Shown: positions 16,608-25,589 of the stretch, in pieces
Layout of the letters: every line of letters starts with the position of its first letter
Numbering within the stretch: position 1 is the stretch's first letter
Origin: JADZAI01 sp046348585
Lineage (GTDB): Bacteria > Pseudomonadota > Alphaproteobacteria > Micropepsales > Micropepsaceae
Assembly (NCBI GenBank): GCA_046348585.1
Contig: JAXMDZ010000003.1
Span: 196,810-260,809, forward strand
Direction: 5' to 3'
Length of the DNA: 64,000 nucleotides
The notes under the pieces: model-generated
Told to the model about the DNA's origin: nothing
Seen by the model: only the letters and a program-made list of their open reading frames with translations
The model's database searches: none
Program-made: the position numbers and the translations under genes

Positions 16608-17339
16608 ATGCGCCTGCCCTTCGAGGACGGCCGCCGCCGCCGCATCTATCTGATGCGCCACGCCCAGGCCGACTACTTCGCCCCCGACGGCGCGCGCCGC
16701 CCCGACCCCAACGCCGTGCCGCTGACCCCGCAGGGCCGTCAGGAGGCGCTCGCCATGGCCGACTGGCTGTCGCCGGTGCCGTTCGACCGGGCGATCTGTT
16801 CCGGCCTGCCGCGCACCGTCGAGACCGCAACCATCGTGCTCGGCGGCCGCGATCTGGCGCTGGAGCACGCCCCGGCGCTGAAGGAGATCCAGGGCGGCGA
16901 CATGGAGACCCGCGCCGCGCTCGATCCGGCCGACTACGCCTATTCCATGTTCCGGGCCGGCCATCCCGAGGCGCGCTTCGCGGCGGGCGAACGCTTCGCC
17001 GATTTCCGCGACCGTGTGCTGCCCGCCTTCGGCGGCATCCTTGAGGACGTGGCCTGGACCAATCTCCTGCTCGTCTGCCATGGCGGCACGAACCGGGCGA
17101 TCCTGACCTGGTTCCTCGGCCTCGGCCTCGACACGTTCGGGCAGTTCGAGCAGGATTCCTGCTGTCTCAACATTCTCGACTTCGACCAGATCGACGGCGA
17201 CGGACGGATCGCCCGGCGCATCGTGCGGGCGATCAACATGACCGCCCTCGATACCGCCAAGACCGGTTCGCGCTATCTTTCGATGGAGGGACTGGCGCAG
17301 CGCCAGGAGGCGGCGAAGAAAATCGCCCCGGAAAAGTAA
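16608..17339 (+). CDS. Histidine phosphatase (phosphoglycerate mutase-like) family protein
   Basis: 243 residues. The catalytic RHA motif is at 17-19 (YLMRHAQADYF) and the second active-site His at 158 in LLVCHGGTNRAIL. LTPQGRQEALAMADWL and ICSGLPRTVETA complete the family pattern. These enzymes form a phosphohistidine intermediate and act on sugar phosphates, nucleotides or proteins; the actual substrate cannot be told. Likely cotranscribed with the preceding thioesterase-like gene. Confidence 0.92.
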   Translation: MRLPFEDGRRRRIYLMRHAQADYFAPDGARRPDPNAVPLTPQGRQEALAMADWLSPVPFDRAICSGLPRTVETATIVLGGRDLALEHAPALKEIQGGDMETRAALDPADYAYSMFRAGHPEARFAAGERFADFRDRVLPAFGGILEDVAWTNLLLVCHGGTNRAILTWFLGLGLDTFGQFEQDSCCLNILDFDQIDGDGRIARRIVRAINMTALDTAKTGSRYLSMEGLAQRQEAAKKIAPEK

Positions 17340-17394
17340 TCCGCCGCCGCCGTCCGCGCGTATCTCTCCCGACAGGACAGGGGAGCATCAGGGG

Positions 17395-18834
17395 ATGGTT
17401 TCGCCGGCGATCGTATGGCTGAGGCAGGATCTGCGCCTCGCCGACAATCCGGCCTTAAGCGCGGCGGCGGCCTCGGGCCGTCCGGTCGTGCCCGTCTTCG
17501 TGCTGGAGGACGAGAGCGAGCGGCCCTGGCCGCTGGGCGGGGCGAGCCGGTGGTGGCTGCATCATTCGCTGGCGGCGGTGGGCGCATCGCTGGCGGCGCT
17601 GGGATCGCCGCTGGTGCTGCGCCGGGGCGAGGCGGCGCGCGAGATCGGGCGGCTCGCCGTCGAGACCGGGGCGGGCGCGGTGTTCTGGAACCGCCGCTAC
17701 GACCTGCATGGCATTCAGGCCGATACCGAGATCATGGCCGCCCTGAAAGAGCGCGGGATCGAGGTCCGCTCGTTCAATGCAGGGCTGCTGTTCGAGCCGT
17801 GGCAGATCAAGACGGGGGCCGGCGAGCCGTTCAAGGTCTTCACGCCGTTCTGGCGCGCCTGCCTGGCGCGCGGCGAGGTCGCCGCCCCCGTGCCCGCGCC
17901 CGCCGCGCTGGCCGCGCCGGACCTGGCCGTGCCGGGCGAGGCGCTGGCGGCGTTCGCGCTGACGCCGGCACGGCCCGACTGGGCGGCGGCGTTTCCGGCG
18001 CTGTGGACGCCGGGCGAGGCCGGAGCGCGCGCCCGGCTCGCGGCGTTTCTGGGCGGCGGGCTCGAGGACTATGCGGCGGCGCGCGACCGGCCCGACCGGG
18101 ACGGCACCTCGCGGCTGTCGCCGCACCTGCATTTCGGCGAGATCGGGCCGCGCCAGATCTGGCACGCGGTCCATCTTGCCGCCGGGCGCGACCGTGCGCT
18201 CGCCGGAGGGGCGGAGAAGTTCCTCGCCGAGATCGGCTGGCGCGAGTTCTCGCACCATCTGCTGCATCAGGCGCAGTACCTGCCCGAGCGTCCGTTCCGT
18301 GCGGGCTTCGAGCATTTTCCGTGGGCGGACGATCCGGCGGGGCTCGCCGCCTGGCGCAGGGGGCTGACCGGCATTCCCATCGTGGATGCCGGGATGCGCC
18401 AGCTCTGGACCTATGGTTGGATGCACAACCGGGTGCGGATGATCGCCGCCTCGTTCCTCGTCAAGCACCTGCTGATCCCCTGGCAGGCGGGCGAGGCGTG
18501 GTTCCGCGATACGCTGGTCGATGCCGATCTCGCCAACAACGCGGCCGGGTGGCAGTGGGTCGCGGGCTGCGGCGCGGACGCCGCGCCCTATTTCCGCGTC
18601 TTCAATCCCGTGCTTCAGGGCGAGAAGTTCGACCCCGAGGGCGGCTATGTGCGCGCCCATGTGCCCGAGCTGGCGCGGCTGCCGGCGCGCTGGATCCACC
18701 GGCCCTGGGAAGCGCCCGCGGCGGTGCTCGCCGAAGCCGGGGTGACGCCGGGGCGGAGCTATCCGGCCCCGATCGTCGATCTTCAGGCCGGGCGGCAGCG
18801 GGCGCTCGCCGCCTTCGCCGCGCTGAAAGCCTGA
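17395..18834 (+). CDS. phrB: Deoxyribodipyrimidine photolyase (class I CPD photolyase)
   Basis: 479 residues. The N-terminal antenna-binding Rossmann domain starts IVWLRQDLRLADNPAL. The C-terminal FAD domain has LSPHLHFGEIGPRQIW, IGWREFSHHLL, GIPIVDAGMRQLW, the signature NRVRMIAASFLVKHLLIPW, then DADLANNAAGWQWVAGCGADAAPYFRVFNP. This is the full set for a light-driven cyclobutane pyrimidine dimer repair enzyme. It is followed after 11 bp by a FAD oxidoreductase, DUF1365 and a Cfa-like methyltransferase, a set known from alphaproteobacteria as part of singlet-oxygen/light responses. No sigma-E-type TGATC promoter was seen in the short upstream gap. Confidence 0.96.
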   Translation: MVSPAIVWLRQDLRLADNPALSAAAASGRPVVPVFVLEDESERPWPLGGASRWWLHHSLAAVGASLAALGSPLVLRRGEAAREIGRLAVETGAGAVFWNRRYDLHGIQADTEIMAALKERGIEVRSFNAGLLFEPWQIKTGAGEPFKVFTPFWRACLARGEVAAPVPAPAALAAPDLAVPGEALAAFALTPARPDWAAAFPALWTPGEAGARARLAAFLGGGLEDYAAARDRPDRDGTSRLSPHLHFGEIGPRQIWHAVHLAAGRDRALAGGAEKFLAEIGWREFSHHLLHQAQYLPERPFRAGFEHFPWADDPAGLAAWRRGLTGIPIVDAGMRQLWTYGWMHNRVRMIAASFLVKHLLIPWQAGEAWFRDTLVDADLANNAAGWQWVAGCGADAAPYFRVFNPVLQGEKFDPEGGYVRAHVPELARLPARWIHRPWEAPAAVLAEAGVTPGRSYPAPIVDLQAGRQRALAAFAALKA

Positions 18835-18845
18835 GGAGAGACGCC

Positions 18846-20150
18846 ATGCGCATCGCAGTCATCGGTTCCGGCATAGCGGGTCTGGGCGCGGCCTGGGCGC
18901 TGTCGAAGCGTCACGAGGTCGTGCTGTTCGAAAAGGCGCCGCGCCCGGGCGGGCACGCGCATACGGTGGATGTCGACCATGACGGCGCGCGCATCGCCGT
19001 CGATACCGGATTCATCGTCTACAACGAAACCAACTACCCCAATCTCGTGCGGCTGTTCGCGCGGCTCGGCGTTCCGACCCAAGCGAGCGACATGAGCTTC
19101 GGCGTCAGTCTCGCCGGCGGCCGCCTGGAGTGGGCCGGCGACAGCATCGGCGCGCTGTTCGCGCAGAAGCGCAACATCTTCCGCCCGTCGCATCACGCGA
19201 TGTGGATGGACATCCTGCGCTTCAACCGGCAGGCGCCGATCGATCTTGCTGCGGGTACGCTTGAGGGTCTTACGCTCGGCGCCTATCTGGAACGGCGGCG
19301 GCTCGGCGCGGCCTTCCGCGACCGCTACCTCTTGCCAATGGCCGCCGCCATCTGGTCGACGCCGGACACCGGGATGCTGGAGTTCCCGGCCAACGCCTTT
19401 ATCTCCTTCTTCGACAATCACCGTCTGCTCGCCGGCTTCGACACGCTGACCTGGCGCACCGTCACCGGCGGTTCGCGCACCTATGTGGCGCGCCTGCTGG
19501 AAGACTTCGCGGGCGAGTTGCGCCTGAACTGCGCCGTCGCGCGGGTCGAACGCCACGAGGGCCATGTGACGGTCGTGGCGGACGGCGCGCCCGAGCGCTT
19601 CGACCACGCCGTCCTCGCCAGCCATGCCGACGAGACGCTGGCCCTGCTCGCCGACGCGGACGGGCGCGAAGCGGAGCTTCTGGGCTCGATCCGCTACACG
19701 GCCAACCGCGCCGTCCTCCACCGCGACGAGAGTCTTATGCCGCGCCGCCGCAAGGTGTGGTCGAGCTGGAACTACCTGGGCGACTCCGGCGGCGCGCAGG
19801 CCAAGGCCGTTTCGCTGACTTACTGGATGAACCGCCTGCAGGGGATCGACCCGCGAGCGCCGCTTTTCGTGACGCTCAATCCGGCGCGCGAGCCGGCAGC
19901 CGACAAGACGCTCGGAACCTTCCGCTACGAGCACCCGCGTTTCGACATGACGGCGCAGGCGGCGCAAAGGGCGATCGGCGCCGTGCAGGGCGTCCGCCGG
20001 ACCTGGTTCTGCGGCGCCTGGCGCGGCTTCGGTTTTCACGAGGACGGCCTGTCATCCGGCCTGGAGGTCGCGGCCCGGCTCGGCGCACCCGCGCCCTGGG
20101 GTCCGCCGGGCGAGATCCGGGTCCTGTCTTCCGCGCTGGCGGCCGAATGA
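18846..20150 (+). CDS. NAD(P)/FAD-dependent oxidoreductase (amine-oxidase fold)
   Basis: 434 residues from ATG at 18846 (RBS AGGAGAG). The dinucleotide-binding motif IGSGIAGLGAAWAL is at the N-terminus, followed by PGGHAHTVDV and the family-typical VDTGFIVYNETNYPNLVRLF. The C-terminal FAD segment reads WFCGAWRGFGFHEDGLSSGLEVAARLG. It overlaps the next gene by 4 bp. Homologues sit beside DUF1365 and Cfa-like genes in many proteobacteria and are thought to act on membrane fatty acyl chains. The exact reaction is inferred, not shown. Confidence 0.9.
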   Translation: MRIAVIGSGIAGLGAAWALSKRHEVVLFEKAPRPGGHAHTVDVDHDGARIAVDTGFIVYNETNYPNLVRLFARLGVPTQASDMSFGVSLAGGRLEWAGDSIGALFAQKRNIFRPSHHAMWMDILRFNRQAPIDLAAGTLEGLTLGAYLERRRLGAAFRDRYLLPMAAAIWSTPDTGMLEFPANAFISFFDNHRLLAGFDTLTWRTVTGGSRTYVARLLEDFAGELRLNCAVARVERHEGHVTVVADGAPERFDHAVLASHADETLALLADADGREAELLGSIRYTANRAVLHRDESLMPRRRKVWSSWNYLGDSGGAQAKAVSLTYWMNRLQGIDPRAPLFVTLNPAREPAADKTLGTFRYEHPRFDMTAQAAQRAIGAVQGVRRTWFCGAWRGFGFHEDGLSSGLEVAARLGAPAPWGPPGEIRVLSSALAAE

Positions 20151-20944
20151 CCGGCCCGCCCACCCCCGGCCTCTATCCCGGGCGTGTCATGCACGCGCGC
20201 GCGCGCCCGGCCCGGCGCTTCGTCTATCGCGTGTTCTCGCTGCTCCTCGATGTCGACGACGTTGCGGGCGCTGCGCGCGGCTGCGCCCTGTTCAGCCACA
20301 ACCGCTTCAATGTCCTCTCCTTTCACGACCGCGACCACGGCCGCCGCGACGGATCGCCGCTTCGCCCCTGGGTGGAGGACTGCCTGCGCCAGTCGGGGAT
20401 CGGCACGCGCCCAGAGCGCATCGCGGTTCTCAGTTTCCCGCGGCTGTGGGGCTTCGTCTTCAATCCCATTTCGCTGTTCTACTGCTATGCCGGGGGGAGC
20501 CTCTTCGCCGTGGTTCACGAGGTGAACAACACATTCGGCGACACGCATGCCTATGTCGCCGCCGCGGCGACCGGCGATGGCGGACTCGCCCGCTACAGCG
20601 CCCGCAAGGCGCTCTACGTCTCGCCGCTGGTGCCGATGGAGGCCCGCTATGACTTCGCCGCGCGCCCGCCAGGCCCGACGCTGTCCCTCGCCATCAAGGA
20701 ATACGGCACCGACGGCTGGTTGCTGACGGCGGCGCAGACCGGGACGCGCCGGCCGCTGACGACATGGGCTGCGCTCGCCTGCGTGGTGCGGCATCCGCTG
20801 ATGACGCTGAAGGTCGTCGCGGCGATCCATGCCGAGGCGCTGCTGGCGTGGCTGCGCGGTGCGCGGCCGGTCGCCCGCCCGCCCGCCGCGCCGGGCGGCG
20901 TCAGCCCGGCATTCACCCCGGCAAGCAGAGACACCGCCGCATGA
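20147..20944 (+). CDS. DUF1365 family protein
   Basis: 265 residues from the ATG at 20147 (ATGA overlap). The start LYPGRVMHARARPARRFVYRVF, then LWGFVFNPISLFYCY and VVHEVNNTFGDTHAYV are hallmark DUF1365 segments. Biochemical function is unestablished. It lies between a FAD oxidoreductase and a Cfa-like methyltransferase with 4-bp overlaps on both sides, so the three products are probably made in step and act in one lipid-modifying pathway. The C-terminus beyond residue 240 is proline-rich and variable. Confidence 0.9.
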   Translation: MTGPPTPGLYPGRVMHARARPARRFVYRVFSLLLDVDDVAGAARGCALFSHNRFNVLSFHDRDHGRRDGSPLRPWVEDCLRQSGIGTRPERIAVLSFPRLWGFVFNPISLFYCYAGGSLFAVVHEVNNTFGDTHAYVAAAATGDGGLARYSARKALYVSPLVPMEARYDFAARPPGPTLSLAIKEYGTDGWLLTAAQTGTRRPLTTWAALACVVRHPLMTLKVVAAIHAEALLAWLRGARPVARPPAAPGGVSPAFTPASRDTAA

Positions 20945-22176
20945 GCATGGAGAGCACCGCGCCCAGTTCGCGCCCCGCCATATGCCGGCGCGAAGACTTC
21001 CGCCGCATCCCCCTCGCCGGCCGCGTGGTCTTCCGCGTGCTGGAGCGCCTGCGATTCGGAAGCTTGGAGGTTGTCCTGCCCGACGGCCGGCGCTTCGACT
21101 TCCGGGGCGGAGAGCCGGGACCGGCGGCGCAGGTGCTGGTCCGCGACACCGCGCTGTTCGCCAGGCTCGCCATGGGCGGATCGCTGGGCGCTGCGGAGGC
21201 CTATCTCGACGGGCAGTGGGACAGCCCCGACGTCACCGCCGTGCTGCGCTGCGGTCTGCTCAACGGCGCCTACGAGCCAGGCGCCGCCAGGGGCGGCGTG
21301 CGGCGGCTCGTCGACCGCATGGTCCATGCGCTGCGCGCCAATACGCGGCGGGGAGCGCGGCGCAACATCCGCGCGCACTACGATCTGGGAAACGCCTTCT
21401 ACGAGACCTTTCTCGACGAGACGATGACCTACTCGGCGGCGCGCTACGACACCGGCGCGGCGAGCCTCGCCGAAGCGCAGACCGCGAAATACGCGGCGCT
21501 CGCCGACGCCATCGACCTCAGGCCCGGCGACCACGTTCTGGAAATCGGCTGCGGCTGGGGCGGCTTCGCCGAGTACGCGGCCGGGACGCGCGGGGCTCGC
21601 GTCACCGCCCTGACGATCAGCCCGTCCCAGCTCGACTATGGACGCGCCCGAATCCAGCGGGCCGGGCTGGCCGACCGCGTGGACCTGCGCCTGCAGGACT
21701 ATCGCGACGTGACCGGCATCTACGACAAGGCGGTCTCGATCGAGATGTTCGAGGCGGTGGGGGAACGCTATTGGCCGGTCTATTTCGGCAAGCTGGCCGA
21801 CATCCTCAGACCTGGCGGCGCAGCGGCGTTGCAGATCATCACGATCGAAGAGAAGTCCTTCGAGAACTACCGCCGGTCGGTCGACTTCATCCAGAAATAC
21901 ATCTTCCCCGGCGGCATGCTGGCCACATTGACCGCGTTGCGCGGCCTGGCGGCGGACGCCGGCCTGGCCTGGGACGGGCATCATGCGATGGGGGACGACT
22001 ACGCCCGCACGCTCGCCGACTGGCGCGGCCGCTTCCTCGCCCGCTGGCCCGAGATCCGTGCGCTCGGCTTCGACGAGCGGTTCAGGCGGATGTGGACCTA
22101 TTATTTCTCGTATTGCGAGGCCGGATTTCTCGGCGGCGCCGTCGATGTCGTGCAGGCACGGTTGACCAGGCGCTAG
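20941..22176 (+). CDS. Cyclopropane-fatty-acyl-phospholipid synthase family SAM methyltransferase
   Basis: 411 residues. The SAM-binding motif VLEIGCGWGGFAEYAA is preceded by NIRAHYDLGNAFYETFLDETMTYS, and followed by FDKAVS-like VTGIYDKAVSIEMFEAVGERYWPVYF, all conserved in Cfa enzymes, which methylate or cyclopropanate double bonds of membrane phospholipids. The C-terminal part has FIQKYIFPGGMLATLTAL and MWTYYFSYCEAGF. Last gene of the phrB-led group. Because the group contains a flavoenzyme, the product may be a methylated or furan-type acyl chain rather than a simple cyclopropane. Confidence 0.9.
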   Translation: MSMESTAPSSRPAICRREDFRRIPLAGRVVFRVLERLRFGSLEVVLPDGRRFDFRGGEPGPAAQVLVRDTALFARLAMGGSLGAAEAYLDGQWDSPDVTAVLRCGLLNGAYEPGAARGGVRRLVDRMVHALRANTRRGARRNIRAHYDLGNAFYETFLDETMTYSAARYDTGAASLAEAQTAKYAALADAIDLRPGDHVLEIGCGWGGFAEYAAGTRGARVTALTISPSQLDYGRARIQRAGLADRVDLRLQDYRDVTGIYDKAVSIEMFEAVGERYWPVYFGKLADILRPGGAAALQIITIEEKSFENYRRSVDFIQKYIFPGGMLATLTALRGLAADAGLAWDGHHAMGDDYARTLADWRGRFLARWPEIRALGFDERFRRMWTYYFSYCEAGFLGGAVDVVQARLTRR

Positions 22177-22253
22177 CCGGGGAAACGCGTCAGCGTGGAC
22201 GCGGAGCCGCCCGCGACGCTACAACGCAGCGTCCGAACCTTTGACAAGCGCCC

Positions 22254-23108
22254 ATGTCCATCAGCGATCCCACCGTTCTCGTTTCCTGCGACTGGCTGAA
22301 AGACCGGCTGGGAACGCCCGATATCCGCATTCTCGACGCCTCGTGGCACCTGCCGGCCGCCAACCGCTCGGGCCGCAAGGAGTTCGAGGACGAGCACATT
22401 CCCGGCGCGCTGTTCTTCGACATCGACGAGATCGCCGACACCTCCTCGCCGCTGCCCCACATGATGCCCCCGGCGGAGAAGTTCTCCAGCCGGGTGCGCA
22501 AGCTGGGGATCGGCGACGGCACGATGGTCGTCGTCTATGACGCCTACGGCATGTACGCCGCCGCCCGCGCCTGGTGGATGTTCCGCGCCATGGGGCACGA
22601 GAACGTCGCGGTGCTCGACGGCGGTTTCCTGAAATGGCGGGCGGAGGGGTTGCCCGTCACCGACGCCACCATCTCGCCCTTCCAGCGCCACTTCACCGCG
22701 CGCACCAACTGGTCGCTGGTGCGCAGCTTCGACGACGTGCGCAAGGCGCTGGAGACGGGCAGCGCGCAGATCGTCGACGCCCGCTCGGCGGCGCGTTTTT
22801 CGGGCGCGGAGGCGGAGCCGCGTCCGGGCCTCAAATGCGGTCACATGCCGGGCGCGATCAATCTGCCGCACGCCTCGCTGCTGCGGCCCGACGGCACGCT
22901 GAAGCGCAAGGACGATCTGGCGCGGGCCTTCGCCGACGCGGGGATCGACCTCAAGAAGCCGGTGATCGCAACCTGCGGCTCGGGCGTCTCGGCCTGCGTG
23001 CCGCTGCTGGCGCTCGCCGTGCTCGGCCACCGCGACGGGGCGCTCTATGACGGGTCGTGGGCCGAATGGGGCGGACGCGAGGACGCGCCGGTCGCCACCG
23101 GCCCCTGA
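22254..23108 (+). CDS. sseA: 3-mercaptopyruvate sulfurtransferase
   Basis: 284 residues made of two rhodanese domains: an inactive N-terminal one (residues 5-130) and a catalytic C-terminal one with Cys241 in the loop CGSGVSA. That loop is the mercaptopyruvate form (CG-S/T-GV) rather than the thiosulfate form (CRKGVT). It moves sulfur from 3-mercaptopyruvate to thiol or cyanide acceptors in the cytoplasm. It begins 77 bp after the methyltransferase and is followed after 3 bp by a GNAT gene, likely cotranscribed. Confidence 0.95.
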   Translation: MSISDPTVLVSCDWLKDRLGTPDIRILDASWHLPAANRSGRKEFEDEHIPGALFFDIDEIADTSSPLPHMMPPAEKFSSRVRKLGIGDGTMVVVYDAYGMYAAARAWWMFRAMGHENVAVLDGGFLKWRAEGLPVTDATISPFQRHFTARTNWSLVRSFDDVRKALETGSAQIVDARSAARFSGAEAEPRPGLKCGHMPGAINLPHASLLRPDGTLKRKDDLARAFADAGIDLKKPVIATCGSGVSACVPLLALAVLGHRDGALYDGSWAEWGGREDAPVATGP

Positions 23109-23111
23109 GCC

Positions 23112-23687
23112 ATGGTCCCGCTCAAGACCACCGTCACGTTTCTCCACATGTACGCGCGCAGCGAACGGCGGGCCCCCGCGCCCACCGGCCGCCGCCTGCT
23201 GCTGACCCGGGCCGAGCGGCCGCCGGTCGGCTTCTATCGCTTTCTCTATGAGAGCGTCGGCAAGCCGTGGGTCTGGGTGAACCGGCGGCGGATGAGCGAC
23301 GCCGATCTGACGGCGGCGATCCATCAGCCGGGCGTCGAGGTCTATGTGCTCTACGCCGACGGCTGTCCGGCCGGATATGCGGAGCTGGACGCCCGCAATC
23401 CGGAGAATATCGAACTCGCCTATTTCGGGCTCGCGCCCGACTATACGGGGCTGGGGCTCGGGGCGTTCTTCCTCGGCGAGGCCATCGCCATCGCCTGGGA
23501 CAAGGGACCGCGCAGGCTGCATGTGCAGACCTGCACGCTGGATCACCCGCGCGCCCTGCCGCTGTATCAGCGTTTCGGCTTTCAGCCCTTCGGTCAGGTC
23601 GAGGCCGAAGTCCTGCCGATGGGCGACGAGCCGCATCCGCTGGTCGCCGCGCAGCGCAAGGCCGCCGGACTGCCCGAGCCAATCTGA
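23112..23687 (+). CDS. GNAT-family N-acetyltransferase
   Basis: 191 residues. Motif A for acetyl-CoA binding is visible as YFGLAPDYTGLGLGAFFLGEA (about 106-126), with motif B-like RLHVQTCTLDHPRALPLYQRFGF. The N-terminal half (FLYESVGKPWVWVNRRRMSD) matches a common alphaproteobacterial GNAT subgroup. The acceptor is unknown. It follows sseA by 3 bp. Confidence 0.9.
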   Translation: MVPLKTTVTFLHMYARSERRAPAPTGRRLLLTRAERPPVGFYRFLYESVGKPWVWVNRRRMSDADLTAAIHQPGVEVYVLYADGCPAGYAELDARNPENIELAYFGLAPDYTGLGLGAFFLGEAIAIAWDKGPRRLHVQTCTLDHPRALPLYQRFGFQPFGQVEAEVLPMGDEPHPLVAAQRKAAGLPEPI

Positions 23688-23763
23688 CGCAGCGTCATGC
23701 CGCATTGCCGCCGCAACGATCCGGGAGATTGATGCGCGTGGACCAGACGCGAGGGAGCGGCCC

Positions 23764-24060
23764 ATGAGATTGGTATCGATGGCAGTGCTTGGCGTTGCGC
23801 TCGGTTTCGGCGCGGCGATGGCCGCCGAAACGGCGGAACCGACCCCCACCCCGACCCCGGCCGAAACCGGCTGCGACGACGGGCCGGGCGTCGGCGGCGG
23901 CTATGGCGAGGACGCCGAGGCCCCGGCGGCCAAGGGCGAGGACGGTCCTGGCGTCGGCGGCGGCTATGGCGAGGACGGCAAGGCCGCGCCCGGCTGCACC
24001 GAAAAACCTGGCGAGGGCGAAGACGGGCCGGGTGTCGGCGGCGGCTACAAGGCTGGCTGA
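23764..24060 (+). CDS. Small secreted protein with three DGPGVGGGY repeats, function unknown
   Basis: 98 residues. A Sec signal peptide is clear (hydrophobic 4-19, cleavage likely after AMA at 20). The mature part is Thr/Pro-rich (residues 26-32) and then carries three near-identical units DGPGVGGGY at 39-47, 60-68 and 87-95, the first two ending in GED. Two cysteines, 37 and 78, bracket repeats 1-2. The mature chain is very acidic and glycine-rich. A separate gene: 76 bp after the GNAT gene and followed by a strong hairpin terminator. I do not recognise a family. Confidence 0.75.
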   Translation: MRLVSMAVLGVALGFGAAMAAETAEPTPTPTPAETGCDDGPGVGGGYGEDAEAPAAKGEDGPGVGGGYGEDGKAAPGCTEKPGEGEDGPGVGGGYKAG

Positions 24061-24075
24061 ACGACGGACGCGGAC

Positions 24076-24105
24076 GACCCCGGAGCGCCGCGGCGCGCCG
24101 GGGTC
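24076..24105 (+). terminator. Terminator hairpin after the small repeat protein
   Basis: Outer stem GACCCCGG / CCGGGGTC encloses a further GC-rich palindrome, followed by ATTTCCGTTT on the plus strand. It lies between the convergent repeat-protein gene and gstA. Confidence 0.6.
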
Positions 24106-24120
24106 ATTTCCGTTTCCGCG

Positions 24121-24735
24121 TCAGGCCGCCTTGGCGAGGCCTTCGGCGACCAGGGCTTCGCGCACCTTGGGCCGCGCGGCGATGCGGGCCTGATAGTCCG
24201 CGAGCTTCGGCCAGGTCTTGAGGTCGATGCCGACGAAGCCGGCCCAGTTCTGCAGCACGAAGAGATAGGCGTCGGCGACGCTGAAAGTCGCGCCGCAGAC
24301 GAATTCGCGCCCGTCGGCGAACAGCGTCTCCAGATAGGCGAAGCGCTTCGAGACGGTCTCGATCGCCGCCTTCTTCGCCTCGTCGCTGCCGCCGCCGAAG
24401 ATCGCGCCGAAGGCCTTGTGCACTTCGGACGAAAGATAGTTCAGCATCTCCTGAAGGCGGGCCCGCTCCAGCGTGCCGGGCTTCGGCGCGAGGCCGCTCT
24501 CGGGCTTCTGGTCGGCGAGATACTGGGTGATCGCCGGACCTTCGGTCAGAACCTCGCCGCCGCCCAGATCCAGCGCCGGGACGGCCCCCTTCGGGTTGAC
24601 GGCCAGATAGTCGGAGCCGTCGGCCGTCGTCTTGGCCTTCATGTCGACCTTGTCGAGATCGAAGGCGAATCCGGCCTCGCGCAGGACGATGTGCGGCGCG
24701 AGCGAGCAGGCGCCGGGGTAGTAAAAGAGTTTCAT
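24121..24735 (-). CDS. gstA: Beta-class glutathione S-transferase
   Basis: 204 residues from ATG at 24735. MKLFYYPGACSLAPHIVLRE with Cys10 is the signature of the bacterial beta-class GST, which binds glutathione as a mixed disulfide at that Cys; the partner His is in LNYLSSEVHKAF near residue 105. VNPKGAVPALDL and EGPAITQYLAD give the glutathione site, and FSVADAYLFVLQNWAG the C-domain folding motif. Intact, and the last intact gene before the indel-rich stretch. Confidence 0.95.
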   Translation of the reverse strand: MKLFYYPGACSLAPHIVLREAGFAFDLDKVDMKAKTTADGSDYLAVNPKGAVPALDLGGGEVLTEGPAITQYLADQKPESGLAPKPGTLERARLQEMLNYLSSEVHKAFGAIFGGGSDEAKKAAIETVSKRFAYLETLFADGREFVCGATFSVADAYLFVLQNWAGFVGIDLKTWPKLADYQARIAARPKVREALVAEGLAKAA

Positions 24736-24852
24736 GCATTCTCCTCTGGCCGGGCGTACGAGGTGGTGTCTGTCGCCCGGCCTCGCCCCGGCGTCTGAGG
24801 ACATGGGATGCCCGGCGCGGACTTCAAGCGGCCGCGACGCCCTCGCCGCCTC

Positions 24853-25589
24853 TCAGTGGCCGACGAGGATCTGCTGGAGGAACTGCTTGGTGCTCAGCTT
24901 CGGGTTTTCGAAGAACTCGGCGGGCGGGGCTTCCTCGACGATGCGGCCGTAATCCATGAAGACCACGTGTCGGCGACCTTGCGGGTGAAACCCATCTCGT
25001 GAGTGACGACGAGGAGCATGGTCATCCCCTCCTCCGCCAGCTCGACCATCACTTCGGCACCTCGCCGATCATTTCCGGGTCGAGGGCCGAGGCTGGCTCG
25101 TCGAACAGCATGATCTTGGGGTCCATGGCGAGCGCCCGGGCGATCGCCACGCGCTGTTGCTGGCCGCCGGAGAGCTGGCCGGGATATTTCTTGGCCCGCT
25201 CGACGATGCGCACGCGCTCCAGCAATTCCAGCGCCGTCTTTTCCGCCTCGGCCTTCGGGCGCTTGCGCACCCAGACGGCGCCAGCGCAGTTCTCCAGCAC
25301 GAGATGCGGGAAGAGGTTGAACTTGCTGGAACACCATGCTGACTTCGCGCCGCACTTCGTCGATGGCGCGGAGATTGTTGGTCAGCTCGTGGCCTTCGAC
25401 CAGAATGCGGCCCGACTGGTGCTCCTCGCGGTTGATGCAGCGGATGAGCGTCGATTTGCCCGAGCCCGAGGGGCTGCAGATCACGATGCGCTCGCCCTTC
25501 GCCACTTTCAGAGTGGCGTCCTTCAGCACGTGAAAGCGCCATGCCGACTTGTTCACGCGCTCCATCTCGATGGCCCAGGTCTCGCTCAT
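24853..25589 (-). pseudogene. aapP: AapP, amino-acid ABC transporter ATPase (frameshifted in this sequence)
   Basis: The pieces in order reconstruct one ABC ATPase: MSETWAIEMERVNKSAWRFH, Walker A PSGSGKSTLIRCIN, Q-loop VSMVFQQ, then in a second frame VLENCAGAVWVRKR, the signature LSGGQQQRVAIARAL and Walker B IMLFDEPASALDPEM, then in a third frame VELAEEGMTML and VVTHEMGF, and finally KLSTKQFLQQILVGH ending at 24853. At least three frame changes are needed. Without them the product would be a standard AapP/GlnQ-type protein of about 245 residues. Its start overlaps the aapM stop (ATGA), so the operon structure is intact. Sequencing indels are the likelier cause. Confidence 0.85.

Noticed and set aside
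17415..20150. Apparent 911-residue fusion ending in the FAD oxidoreductase
   Set aside because: The first 477 codons are a wrong-frame reading of phrB; the oxidoreductase has its own ATG and RBS at 18846.
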